Assembly: GCF_030323145.1 (NCBI RefSeq)
Contig: NZ_CP100470.1
Location: forward strand, 1,426,001-1,490,000
Direction of reading: 5' to 3'
Length of the DNA: 64,000 bases
DNA from: Mesorhizobium sp. C432A
GTDB lineage: Bacteria; Pseudomonadota; Alphaproteobacteria; Rhizobiales; Rhizobiaceae
Part shown: positions 33,918 to 42,200 of the stretch, in pieces
Position numbering within the stretch: position 1 is the stretch's first letter
Layout of the letters: each line of letters begins with the position of its first letter
The notes under the pieces: model-generated
What the model saw: the letters and a program-made list of their open reading frames with translations, nothing else
Told to the model about the DNA's origin: nothing
Database searches by the model: none
Position numbers and translations under genes: made by a program

Positions 33918-36900
33918 TCAGGCGGCCTTGGTCTTCAAGGCCTCTTCGTCGCGCACCATTTTTGTCACGGCCGCGAAGTCGAGCTTGCCGGAGCCAAGGA
34001 CCGGTACCTTTGAGACCACCCGCACTTCGGCCGGGACCATCAGGTCCATGGCGCCGTTGGCCTTGGCGTAGGCGAGGAATTCCGCTCGTGTGGCGCCGGA
34101 TGCCTCAGTGATGAGGATCAGCTTTTCGCCCTTGCGCGCGTCGGGCACCGTGGCGACCGCCGACAGCGAGCCCTTCCACAATTCGCCGGCCAGCGCTTCG
34201 ACAGCGGCGAGCGAGATCATCTCGCCGCCGATCTTGGCGAAGCGCTTGGCGCGGCCGCGAATGGTGATGAAGCCGCCTTCGTCGATAGCGACGACGTCGC
34301 CCGTATCATGCCAGCCGTCCTCCAGCGGTTCGAGCACGCCGGGCTTCTCGGCCCGGAGATAACCGGCCATGACATTGGGGCCGCGCACGAACAGCCGGCC
34401 GCCTTCGTCGACGCCGGGGACCGGATCGAGGCGGTATTCCATGCCGGGCATGATCTTGCCGACGGTTCCAGAGCGATTGTACATCGGCGTGTTGATGGAG
34501 ATCACCGGCGCCGTCTCGGTGACGCCGTAGCCCTCGAGGATGCGTAGGCCGAACTTCTCCATATAGGTCATGCGCGTCGCTGTCTTGACCGGTTCCGCGC
34601 CGGCAAAACAATAGCGTATCGAGCGGAAGTCGTAGGGGTGCGCGGTGCGGGCATAGCCGGAGAGGAAGGTGTCGGTGCCGAAGATGATCGTCGCGTTCGA
34701 GCCGTAGATCAGTTCCGGCACGAGGCGGTAGTGCAGCGGCGAGGGGTAGAAATAGACCGGCACGCCGGAGATCAACGGCAGCACCGTGCCCGCGGTCATG
34801 CCGAAGGAGTGGAAGATCGGCAGCACGTTGAACACCTTGTCGCCCGAATGGAAGTCGATACGCGACGCCGCCTGGGCGGCGTTGGCCAGGATGTTGCGGT
34901 GGGTCAGAACGACGCCCTTCGGCGTGCCTTCCGAACCCGAGGTGAACAGGATCACCGCCGCATCGCCGGGCTTGCGTTTCGCGCGCGGCGTCGACTTGCG
35001 CAGCAAGCCGAGCAGCTTATCCTTGAGACTGATGGTCTTTCTGAGATCGTCGAGCCACACGATGTCGACCGAGCGACCGAGTTCCTCGACTACAGCGCCG
35101 AGCTTTGCCTGTTCGACGAACGCGCGGGACGTCAGCACGGTGCGGACTTCGGCGGCCTTGCAGGCGGACAGAATATTGGCGGCACCTGCGGTGAAGTTCA
35201 TCATCGCCGGAACCTTGCCGGCGGACATGACGCCGAGCAGCGTCGCGCAAGAGCCGTTGGCGTTGGGCAGCATGATGCCCAGCGTCTGCTGGTCGGCATA
35301 AAGGTTCTGGAACTTCTCACCAAGCACGGCGGCAGCCGTGAGCAGCTTGCTGTAGCTGAGAGAACCGGTGACCGGATCCTGAACTGCGAGCTGTTTCATG
35401 CCGCGTTCGTTCGCCGTCTCCATGATCTTTTCCAGTACGGTCTTGTCGATGTCCTGGGTGCGGAAAACGAGATCCGACATCACCTGGTAGAGCGCGGAAC
35501 CCGCCGCGGCGCGGCGCTTGCGGCCCTTCAGCTCTTGCGGCACCTCGAGCTTGACCGGTTCCAGAATGGTCACCTTGACCTTCGGGAACAGGCGGCGGCG
35601 CACATGCTGCGAGCTCAGCCGCGAGAAGTAGGTCTTCTCCAGCCCGTCGATGCGCACCGGCACAACCATCGAGCCGGTCTTGTCGGCAACCATGGCGGCG
35701 CCGTCATAGACCTTCATCAGGCCGCCGGTCACCGTGATGCGTCCCTCCGGGAAGATCACCAGCGGATCGCCGCCCTGCACGATCTTGATCAGCGTGCGGG
35801 TCGACATCGGCTTGGCCGGGTTGAGCGGCAAAGCGCGGGCAAGTTTCATGAACGGCTTCATCCACCAGGCCTGGGCAATGGTGTAGTCGATGGCGAAGAC
35901 CGGCTCCTCATCGGTCAGCGTCAAGGCGAGCGGACCGTCGAGGAAGCTGACATGGTTGAGCGCCAGGATCGGCGCCTTGCCGGCCGCCTTGAGGTTTTCC
36001 ATGCCCTCGACTTCGAGGCGCAGGAAAGCGCGGAACAGGATGGAGACGAAGTCACGGAAGGGGTTCGTCGGCAAATATTTCAGCATCAGCCAGGCGGCAA
36101 TCGCATTGGCCGCGGCGAGGCCGAACAGGATGCCGCCGGTCGAGACCTTCGTCTGGATCAGGGCCATGATGATGCCGCCGCCAGTCATGAAGCCGGCATT
36201 GACGATACTGACGGCGGCGACGACCCGGGCGCGCCGCGCTTCGGGCGACCAGGCCTGCACGGCGGCGAAGGTCGGCACCACCAGGAAAGCGGCTGCAATG
36301 GCCATGCCGGCGAGGTCGATGGCGACGCGGATCGTGTTTGGGCCGGCGAAGAATGCGCCAAGGGTTTCCGCCTGGGGCGACGGCGTCATGCCGGAGATGG
36401 TCCAGGCGAGATGCAGGCCGAACAGGGCGAGCAGCGCCGTGCCGACCGGTGCCGGCAACAGCACGATGCGGCCCTGCGACATCCAGGCGGCGATGGCCGA
36501 ACCGATGGCGATCGAGACGGCGAACACGGCGAGGTAGACGGTGACGGCCATTTCGTTGCCGCCGAGCGAATCCTTGATCAGCACCGGCAGGAGCGAGAGC
36601 ACGATGGCGCCGATCAGCCAGAACCAAGACGTCATCAGGCCGGCGCGCCAGATGCGCGTGTCGGTGCGCAATTCGGTGACCTGGCGCCAGGTCGAGCGGA
36701 AGATGTTCTTGTCGATGACAAGGTCGGGCGCCGCCGAACCGGTGGACGGGATATAGCGGCTGACGAGCCAGCAACCGACGGCGAGCGCCATCATGATCGG
36801 TCCGAACACCGCGACGCCGATACCATCGGCGGAAACGACGCCGCCGGCTATGGTGCCGCCGAGAATCGCGGCAAACGTGGCTGACTCGATCCAGGCGTTG

Positions 36901-37343
36901 GCCTTGGGCAGTTCCTTGCGTTCGAGGTGATCGGGCAGGATTCCGTATTTGATCGGTCCGAACAGCGCCGAGATGATGCCGAACATCAACAGCGCCGTCA
37001 TCAGCACGGGAATGGACGACAGGGCGATGCCGACGACGGAGACACCCGCCGCGGCGATCTCGGCGAATTTCAGACGCTTGGCTATGAGAGCCTTGTCGAA
37101 GCGGTCGGCGAGCTCGCCGCCGAGCGCCGACAGGAGCAGGAAGGGGGCCATGAAGACGGCGCCCGCCAAGGTGACCAGTGATGCCGCCTGGTCCGCCGCC
37201 AGCGTGAACAGAATAAGGAACACCAGCGTGTTCTTGAGGAAATTGTCGTTGAAGGCGGACAGGAACTGCGTCCAGAACAAGGGCGCAAAGCGCCTGGACG
37301 TCATCAGATGAGCTGTCGGTCGGTTGATCGGGGCGATTTCCAT
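33918..37343 (-). CDS. aas: LplT-PlsC-Aas fusion: lysophospholipid flippase, acyltransferase and acyl-ACP synthetase
   Basis: 1,141 residues from an ATG at 37343 (GGAAG 9 nt upstream); an ATG at 37358 adds five residues. Three modules are visible in order. Residues 1-410 are a 12-helix MFS-type transporter (PLFWTQFLSAFNDNFLKNTLVFLILF) like LplT. About 420-630 is a PlsC-type acyltransferase with NHVSFLD (HX4D) and FPEGRITVTGG. About 640-1141 is an AMP-forming ligase with LFTSGSEGTPKGVVLTH. In E. coli, LplT and Aas are separate proteins that flip lysophosphatidylethanolamine inward and re-acylate it. Here the whole cycle is in one chain. It is third in a minus-strand run after the PspA-like and YiaA/B genes, which suggests membrane repair. 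Confidence 0.94.
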   Translation of the reverse strand: MEIAPINRPTAHLMTSRRFAPLFWTQFLSAFNDNFLKNTLVFLILFTLAADQAASLVTLAGAVFMAPFLLLSALGGELADRFDKALIAKRLKFAEIAAAGVSVVGIALSSIPVLMTALLMFGIISALFGPIKYGILPDHLERKELPKANAWIESATFAAILGGTIAGGVVSADGIGVAVFGPIMMALAVGCWLVSRYIPSTGSAAPDLVIDKNIFRSTWRQVTELRTDTRIWRAGLMTSWFWLIGAIVLSLLPVLIKDSLGGNEMAVTVYLAVFAVSIAIGSAIAAWMSQGRIVLLPAPVGTALLALFGLHLAWTISGMTPSPQAETLGAFFAGPNTIRVAIDLAGMAIAAAFLVVPTFAAVQAWSPEARRARVVAAVSIVNAGFMTGGGIIMALIQTKVSTGGILFGLAAANAIAAWLMLKYLPTNPFRDFVSILFRAFLRLEVEGMENLKAAGKAPILALNHVSFLDGPLALTLTDEEPVFAIDYTIAQAWWMKPFMKLARALPLNPAKPMSTRTLIKIVQGGDPLVIFPEGRITVTGGLMKVYDGAAMVADKTGSMVVPVRIDGLEKTYFSRLSSQHVRRRLFPKVKVTILEPVKLEVPQELKGRKRRAAAGSALYQVMSDLVFRTQDIDKTVLEKIMETANERGMKQLAVQDPVTGSLSYSKLLTAAAVLGEKFQNLYADQQTLGIMLPNANGSCATLLGVMSAGKVPAMMNFTAGAANILSACKAAEVRTVLTSRAFVEQAKLGAVVEELGRSVDIVWLDDLRKTISLKDKLLGLLRKSTPRAKRKPGDAAVILFTSGSEGTPKGVVLTHRNILANAAQAASRIDFHSGDKVFNVLPIFHSFGMTAGTVLPLISGVPVYFYPSPLHYRLVPELIYGSNATIIFGTDTFLSGYARTAHPYDFRSIRYCFAGAEPVKTATRMTYMEKFGLRILEGYGVTETAPVISINTPMYNRSGTVGKIMPGMEYRLDPVPGVDEGGRLFVRGPNVMAGYLRAEKPGVLEPLEDGWHDTGDVVAIDEGGFITIRGRAKRFAKIGGEMISLAAVEALAGELWKGSLSAVATVPDARKGEKLILITEASGATRAEFLAYAKANGAMDLMVPAEVRVVSKVPVLGSGKLDFAAVTKMVRDEEALKTKAA

Positions 37344-37434
37344 AGCGGCGACTTCCATTGGGCAAGACCGATTAAAATCCTGGCTGGATTGATCAGCGGT
37401 CTTGCGCGTTGAGCCTTGTTTAGCGGGAACCCGG

Positions 37435-37722
37435 TTACACTTCGTTACTGCGGCTGACTTCCATCAGCAACTTCTCGGTCTTGGCGTCTTCCAGCCGGTT
37501 GATGAAGCGGCTTGCCTCTTCCGAGTCGCGCAGTGTCTTGGTGATGGTGATCGAGGTGTGCACGAGCATGATGGCGGCCATGGCATAAAACCCCTTGGCG
37601 GCGAAGCTCGCCTCCATGAAGTAGATGCCGCCGGCCATCATTGTGGCGGCAACGGCGAAACTGGCCATGGTGAAGGTCTTCCAGGCGCTTGAGTCCTTGG
37701 GGGAATAGGTGTTCGGGGTCAT
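37435..37722 (-). CDS. YiaA/YiaB-type two-helix inner-membrane protein
   Basis: 95 residues. Two hydrophobic helices (WKTFTMASFAVAATMMAGGIYFM and AAKGFYAMAAIMLVHTSITIT) are joined by a short turn, then a charged tail TKTLRDSEEASRFINRLEDAKTEKLL. This is the YiaA/B domain pattern, whose function is not established. It lies between the PspA-like and Aas-like genes, same strand, with gaps of 111 and 91 bp, and is probably part of one TetR-controlled transcript. A 15-bp tandem repeat fills the upstream gap. Confidence 0.88.
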   Translation of the reverse strand: MTPNTYSPKDSSAWKTFTMASFAVAATMMAGGIYFMEASFAAKGFYAMAAIMLVHTSITITKTLRDSEEASRFINRLEDAKTEKLLMEVSRSNEV

Positions 37723-37773
37723 CGATATGGTCCTTTCGTTTCAAGGTTAGGTTGGTTGGGCGTGGGTCTGTTT

Positions 37774-37834
37774 CAGGCTGGATACAATCAGGCTGGATAC
37801 CATCAGGCCGGATACAATCAGACTGGATAACAAT
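37774..37834. repeat. Four tandem copies of a 15-bp unit
   Basis: Units CAGGCTGGATACAAT, CAGGCTGGATACCAT, CAGGCCGGATACAAT and CAGACTGGATAACAAT run in direct succession from 37774 to 37834, and a partial fifth (CAGGCCGG) continues into the end of the PspA-like gene. The array fills most of the gap between the PspA-like and YiaA/B genes. No unique spacers are present, so it is not a CRISPR. Confidence 0.9.
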
Positions 37835-38520
37835 CAGGCCGGCTTGGTCATGGTCTTCGTGAGCCGTTCGAGCACGGCGTCGGCGCTGCTTCTCAGCGGC
37901 GCGCCGCAGCCGGCGGCCGCAAGCTTCTCTGAGACCGCGGCAGGATCGCCCGACTGTTCCATCTCGGCCATGGCGGCCGCGGTGGCGTCGATCTGCTTTT
38001 GCCTGGTGCGCAGGCGCAGCAGCGTCTCCTCGGCGTCCCTGAGCGCCGACAGGCTGGAGCCGGGCGCGCTTTCTCGCAGGCGCTGGGTCGAGTCGACCGC
38101 GGCAACGATGCGCTGGCCGCGCTGCAATTCGCGCAGGCGCATTTCGGAGACGCGGATAATCCGCTTGAGACGCTCGATCTCGGTGCCGAAGCTTTTCTGC
38201 GCCTCGGCGGAGGCGTCGCGTTCGGCTTCCAGCATGGCGATGGTTTCGGCGGCTTCGCGGGCCAGTTCATTCTGTCCCTGCTCGATCGCGGCGATCGTGC
38301 GCTTCTCCAAATCGTCGATGCGGAGGACAAGCTTCTTGAACTGCGCGACTTCCTGTTCGTTCTGGGCGATGGCAATTGCAACCGCCCGGCGGGCGGCCGC
38401 GATAGCGTCGGCGCAATCGCGGATCTGCTGGCGCAGGATTATCAGCGCGTTGCGGTCGACGACCGCCTCGGCGGCTTCGTAGCTTCGGCCGCGAACGAGA
38501 GCAAAAAACTGTTTCAACAT
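37834..38520 (-). CDS. PspA/IM30 family membrane-stress protein
   Basis: 228 residues from the ATG at 38520, with GAGGAGAAA just upstream. The chain is almost entirely helical and charged, with the long coiled-coil hairpin expected of PspA/IM30 (AIAIAQNEQEVAQFKKLVLRIDDLEKRTIAAIEQGQNELAREAAETIAMLEAERDASAEAQKSF). The N-terminal MLKQFFALVRGRSYEAAEAVV can form the amphipathic membrane-binding helix. PspA/IM30 proteins assemble ESCRT-III-like polymers that seal damaged membrane. No pspF/B/C genes accompany it. It is divergent from a TetR gene across three palindromic operators, so repression by that TetR protein is the likely control. Confidence 0.87.
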   Translation of the reverse strand: MLKQFFALVRGRSYEAAEAVVDRNALIILRQQIRDCADAIAAARRAVAIAIAQNEQEVAQFKKLVLRIDDLEKRTIAAIEQGQNELAREAAETIAMLEAERDASAEAQKSFGTEIERLKRIIRVSEMRLRELQRGQRIVAAVDSTQRLRESAPGSSLSALRDAEETLLRLRTRQKQIDATAAAMAEMEQSGDPAAVSEKLAAAGCGAPLRSSADAVLERLTKTMTKPA

Positions 38521-38535
38521 TTCCGTTTCTCCTCT

Positions 38536-38605
38536 ATGAACGTTGTTCATGAGGCAAAGTAGCACATTGTGAACGGCGTTCAAGGAGAAAATGAACGGTG
38601 TTCAT
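38536..38605. promoter_or_regulatory. Three phased TetR operators between pspA-like and tetR genes
   Basis: Three 13-bp palindromes share TGAAC...GTTCA: TGAACGTTGTTCA (38537-38549), TGAACGGCGTTCA (38570-38582) and TGAACGGTGTTCA (38592-38604). Their spacings are 33 and 22 bp, that is about three and two helical turns. The first overlaps the 5' leader of the PspA-like gene and the third lies 23 bp before the tetR ATG, so one repressor could control both genes. Confidence 0.82.
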
Positions 38606-38627
38606 AATTGCGCATAAGAGAAGGTTA

Positions 38628-39236
38628 ATGACCGCAAAACGGGACGCCAAACGCGAGGACCTCAAAGGCAGGCTGATCGAGGCCGCGCAAGCGCGCATCC
38701 AGTCCTCGGGGCTCGCCGGTCTGCGTGCGCGCGACATCACGGCCGATGCCGGCTGCGCGCTGGGCGCGCTCTACACCGCCTTCGCAGACCTCGACGAGCT
38801 CATCCTGCACGTCAATTCGATCACACTGGCCAGGCTGGGGGCGGCCCTGCAGCAAGAGGCGACCGGCGTCGCCGAGCCTAGGGCAAGGCTGAAGGCGCTG
38901 GCCGAGGCCTATCTCGGCTTCGCCCGCGACAATCGCATGGCGTGGAAGGCGCTGTTCGAGCACCGTATGGCGCCAGGCGTGGCGGTGCCCGAATGGCATC
39001 TGGCCGAACATGCGGTGCTGATCCAGCATCTGGTCGAGCCGCTGGCGGCGCTGCTCCCGGCGGCGGCAACGCCGGAGCTTTTGGCCCGCGCGCGCACGCT
39101 GTTCTCCGCCGTGCATGGGATCGTCGCCATCTCGCTCGAAGACCGTTTCATTGGCCTGGCGTCCACCGACCTCGAAAGTGAGCTGCTGGGTTTCGTCGAC
39201 ACGCTGGTGAGCGGGCTGGAGACGGAAAGGGAATGA
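38628..39236 (+). CDS. TetR/AcrR family repressor of the membrane-repair operon
   Basis: 202 residues from the ATG at 38628 (AGAAGG upstream); an in-frame upstream start at 38598 would place the start inside the third operator. The N-terminal TetR helix-turn-helix reads LIEAAQARIQSSGLAGLRARDITADAGCALGALYTAFADLDELILHVN. The C-terminal ligand domain has the TetR_C_WHG-like segment WKALFEHRMAPGVAVPEWHLAEHA. The ligand is unknown; a fatty acid, acyl-CoA or lysolipid would make sense with the controlled genes, but this is inference. Divergent orientation and three palindromes between the genes imply autoregulation. Confidence 0.92.
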   Translation: MTAKRDAKREDLKGRLIEAAQARIQSSGLAGLRARDITADAGCALGALYTAFADLDELILHVNSITLARLGAALQQEATGVAEPRARLKALAEAYLGFARDNRMAWKALFEHRMAPGVAVPEWHLAEHAVLIQHLVEPLAALLPAAATPELLARARTLFSAVHGIVAISLEDRFIGLASTDLESELLGFVDTLVSGLETERE

Positions 39237-39340
39237 ACTGCTGCGATCGGCTCTTGCCTCACGGCACTCTGCCCTTATGAAGATCGTGGCGGGGACTGGC
39301 CGGTTGATCCAGGCCGGCTGAGACTGTTGGGGGATACCCG

Positions 39341-41302
39341 GTGACAATCGATCAGGACCGCCGGTTTCGGCCCGAAATACAGGGGTTGCGCGGACTGGCC
39401 GTCGCTCTTGTCGTGGTCTATCACATATGGCCGGCTGTGCTGCCTGGCGGATATGTCGGCGTCGACGTCTTTTTCGTCATCTCTGGCTATCTGATCACCG
39501 GCCTGCTGGCACAGATGGCGCTGCGCGACGGTCGCGTCTCACTGATCGAATTCTACTCGCGACGGGTGCGACGGTTGTTGCCGGCAGCAACCCTGGTGCT
39601 GCTGGTCGCATTGCTGGGCACGCTGCTTTTCATCTCAAAGGCGCGCTGGGAGGAAATAGGCAACCAGATCGTGGCGAGCGCTCTTTATGTCGAGAACTGG
39701 CGGCTGGCCTCGATTGCGGTCAGCTATCTCGAGGCCGACACCTTGCCGAGCCCGGTGCAACATTACTGGTCGCTTTCCATCGAAGAGCAGTTCTACATCG
39801 TCTGGCCGGTGCTCATGATCGGCGTGATCTGGCTGGCGCGCCGCCGTGACCTTCCGCTGCGAGCCTGCCTGATCGGGGCGATGTCGCTCATTTTCGCGGC
39901 ATCGCTTGTCGCCTCTGTCGTTTTGACGGCAACGGATCCGGCCCAGGCCTATTTCGTCAGCCATACCCGCCTGTGGGAATTGGCGTTGGGTGGTCTGCTG
40001 GTGCTGACCGAACACCGGTTTCGACTGGCGGCACTCACTAGACAGTGGCTGGCGATTGCCGGCATCCTGGGCATCGTTTCGTCCGCCTTGCTGTTTTCCG
40101 CTGCAACTCCATTTCCCGGTGTCAGTGCGTTGTTGCCGACCTTGGCCACCGTGCTTGTCATCCTGGCTGGCGAGGTTGAAGTCGGCCGGTTTCGTGGGCT
40201 CGATTCCTTGCTACTTCGTTTCATCGGCGATCGCTCCTACTCGGTCTATCTATGGCATTGGCCGCTGATCACCATCTTCCAGGCGCAGGGTCATTCGCTG
40301 ACCCTTGCCGGCGGTTTCGGCCTGATTGCGGCGACCCTGCTTCTATCGGATCTGTCCTATCGATATGTTGAGCAGCGCTACCGGCAAGCTCGGGGCGGCG
40401 CCTGGTGGAAGCCGCTGGGATACGGCACCGCGGCGGTTCTCACATGCGTGGCCGCATCCGGCAGCCTGCTGCTCTTTCTGAAGACCGAACGCATCGACAC
40501 CGCGCTGATCGGCACGCCTTCCTACCCTGGGCCCGCCGCTCTCGTCTCCGGCGCCGTGGTCCCGGACGGTGTGAACCTTCTGCCGCCGCTGGCCCGGCTG
40601 AGGCGGGACGTGCCGGTCGTGTATGCAAGGAAGTGCCACCAGGAGGAAAGCTCGGAGCCCAAACGATGCTCTCTAGGCGATCCCACGGGTGCGAAAACAA
40701 TGGTTCTGGTGGGAGATTCTCATGCAGCCCAGTGGGTGCCGGCACTGGACAAGATCTCAAAGGACCGCAACTTCAAACTGGTTACCTTTACAAAATCCGC
40801 CTGCCCATTCACCCGCGTGGCCATCACGGCGGATGGCAAACCCAACGTCTTATGCGCGCAGTGGCACGAAAAGGTGCTGGCCGAGATCCTAAAGCTGAAA
40901 CCGGATCTGATCTTCACCAGCCAGTCCAATTACGGAGCGGTTCAGCAAGACGTGATGATCGAGGGGCTGCGAAGTCTCTGGGGCGGGCTGACGGACGCCG
41001 GCTCGCAAATCGTTGCCATCCGCAACACGCCCTATATGAAATTCGACCCGGGCGAATGCCTGAGTTCGACGCCAACGAAATGCGTCACCAAACTGAGCGA
41101 TATTGAGCGGAGCAACGTGTTGGCGCTGGCCGCGGAGGGACAGAAAAATGTGCGCGCTATCGATATGGTCGATGCGATTTGCGGGCCGCAACTATGCCCG
41201 GCAGTTGTCGGCAACATCATCGTCTGGCGGGACAGTCATCATCTGACCGCCAGCTACTCGCTTGCCCTGGCGCCCTATCTCGCAGCGAAGACGGGGCTTT
41301 GA
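39341..41302 (+). CDS. OafA-type membrane acyltransferase with C-terminal SGNH domain
   Basis: 653 residues from a GTG at 39341 (GGGG upstream). Residues 8-350 are an Acyltransferase_3 domain with the N-terminal RRFRPEIQGLRGLAVALVVVYHIWP and GGYVGVDVFFVISGYLITGLL motifs and about ten helices. The last 230 residues form a periplasmic SGNH hydrolase-like domain with GDSHAAQW (near residue 457) and the closing DSHHLT segment carrying catalytic Asp and His. These proteins O-acetylate LPS O-antigen, exopolysaccharide or Nod-factor-like glycans. The gene stands alone, next to a tRNA, and its 3' half looks less GC-rich than its neighbours, a possible sign of acquisition. Confidence 0.93.
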   Translation: MTIDQDRRFRPEIQGLRGLAVALVVVYHIWPAVLPGGYVGVDVFFVISGYLITGLLAQMALRDGRVSLIEFYSRRVRRLLPAATLVLLVALLGTLLFISKARWEEIGNQIVASALYVENWRLASIAVSYLEADTLPSPVQHYWSLSIEEQFYIVWPVLMIGVIWLARRRDLPLRACLIGAMSLIFAASLVASVVLTATDPAQAYFVSHTRLWELALGGLLVLTEHRFRLAALTRQWLAIAGILGIVSSALLFSAATPFPGVSALLPTLATVLVILAGEVEVGRFRGLDSLLLRFIGDRSYSVYLWHWPLITIFQAQGHSLTLAGGFGLIAATLLLSDLSYRYVEQRYRQARGGAWWKPLGYGTAAVLTCVAASGSLLLFLKTERIDTALIGTPSYPGPAALVSGAVVPDGVNLLPPLARLRRDVPVVYARKCHQEESSEPKRCSLGDPTGAKTMVLVGDSHAAQWVPALDKISKDRNFKLVTFTKSACPFTRVAITADGKPNVLCAQWHEKVLAEILKLKPDLIFTSQSNYGAVQQDVMIEGLRSLWGGLTDAGSQIVAIRNTPYMKFDPGECLSSTPTKCVTKLSDIERSNVLALAAEGQKNVRAIDMVDAICGPQLCPAVVGNIIVWRDSHHLTASYSLALAPYLAAKTGL

Positions 41303-41349
41303 CGAGACGTCTCGGAAGTCAGATGTGTCGACAGGCAGGAAAAATCCGC

Positions 41350-41425
<76 letters not shown>

Positions 41426-41441
41426 GTCCAGCGGATGGCGC

Positions 41442-41470
41442 ATTTATCGAAGGCTGCGGTTTCCTGTCAA
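41442..41470 (-). promoter_or_regulatory. Promoter of tRNA-Ala
   Basis: On the minus strand a perfect TTGACA (41470 to 41465) and ATAAAT (41447 to 41442) are exactly 17 bp apart. The start point would fall about 10 bp before the tRNA 5' end. Confidence 0.75.
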
Positions 41471-41574
41471 GACGAAACGGCTCACCAAGATAGCGGCATG
41501 GCGCACTTGGGAAAGCGGGTCTTGCCGGTTCCGGATGCAGTGGCTACATGTCGTGCGTTCGCAAGGAGCTACTG

Positions 41575-41877
41575 ATGGTCGCCGTCTTTTACACGCTGCA
41601 TGCCGCACTAAGTATCTATTGGTGGATCATAATCGGCGCGGCCATCTTCTCGTGGCTTTACGCCTTCAACGTCGTCAATTCACGCAATCAGCTCGTCAAC
41701 TCCATCGGTACCACGCTCTATCGACTGACCGAGCCGGCTTTGCGACCGATTCGCCGCCTTCTGCCCGACCTCGGCGGTGTAGACATTTCACCAATCATTC
41801 TGCTTTTGGCGCTGACATTTATCAGCATGTTCTTGAACTACACCGTTCAGCCGATGTTCGGCATCGGGCCGATGTGA
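41575..41877 (+). CDS. YggT family membrane protein
   Basis: 100 residues from the ATG at 41575, chosen for AAGGAG upstream. Two hydrophobic blocks ([20 protein letters not shown] and [17 protein letters not shown]) flank the family motif [26 protein letters not shown]. YggT proteins are thought to act in osmotic or division-related functions; the role is not settled. The stop codon overlaps the GTG start of the DUF167 gene, the usual yggT-yggU pairing. Confidence 0.93.
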   Translation: MVAVFYTLHAALSIYWWIIIGAAIFSWLYAFNVVNSRNQLVNSIGTTLYRLTEPALRPIRRLLPDLGGVDISPIILLLALTFISMFLNYTVQPMFGIGPM

Positions 41878-42197
41878 CCTCTGCCACCAGCTTGCCGTAC
41901 CGTCTGCGCGAGGACGGCATCGACCTGTTCGTGCGGCTGACGCCCAAGGCAGCGGTGGACAGGCTCGAAGGCGCGGAGACGGCGGCCGACGGGCGCTGCC
42001 ACCTAAAAGCCCGCGTGCGCGCCGTGCCGGAGAATGGCGCCGCCAATCAAGCATTGCAAAGACTTGTCGCCAAGGCGCTGGGAGTTCCCGCATCGGCGGT
42101 GTCGGTCGTTGCTGGCGCTACCGCTCGCTTGAAGACGCTACGCGTGAATGGCGATCCGGCGGCGCTGGTGACGAGCATCAAAGCGCTCGGCCGTTAG
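41874..42197 (+). CDS. DUF167 (YggU) family protein
   Basis: 107 residues from a GTG at 41874 overlapping the YggT stop codon. The family pattern is visible: [62 protein letters not shown]. This is a small alpha/beta domain of unknown function that is widely conserved next to YggT. It ends 3 bp before the convergent RpiR-type gene, without room for a terminator. Confidence 0.93.
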   Translation: MTSATSLPYRLREDGIDLFVRLTPKAAVDRLEGAETAADGRCHLKARVRAVPENGAANQALQRLVAKALGVPASAVSVVAGATARLKTLRVNGDPAALVTSIKALGR

Positions 42198-42200
42198 TCC

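Noticed and set aside
34638..36884. 748-codon open frame on the plus strand
   Set aside because: It lies wholly antisense to the well-supported LplT-PlsC-Aas gene; its composition (Arg/His/Asp-rich, no domains) is that of a high-GC shadow frame.
37774..37834. Possible CRISPR array
   Set aside because: The 15-bp copies follow each other without spacers, and no cas gene is present.
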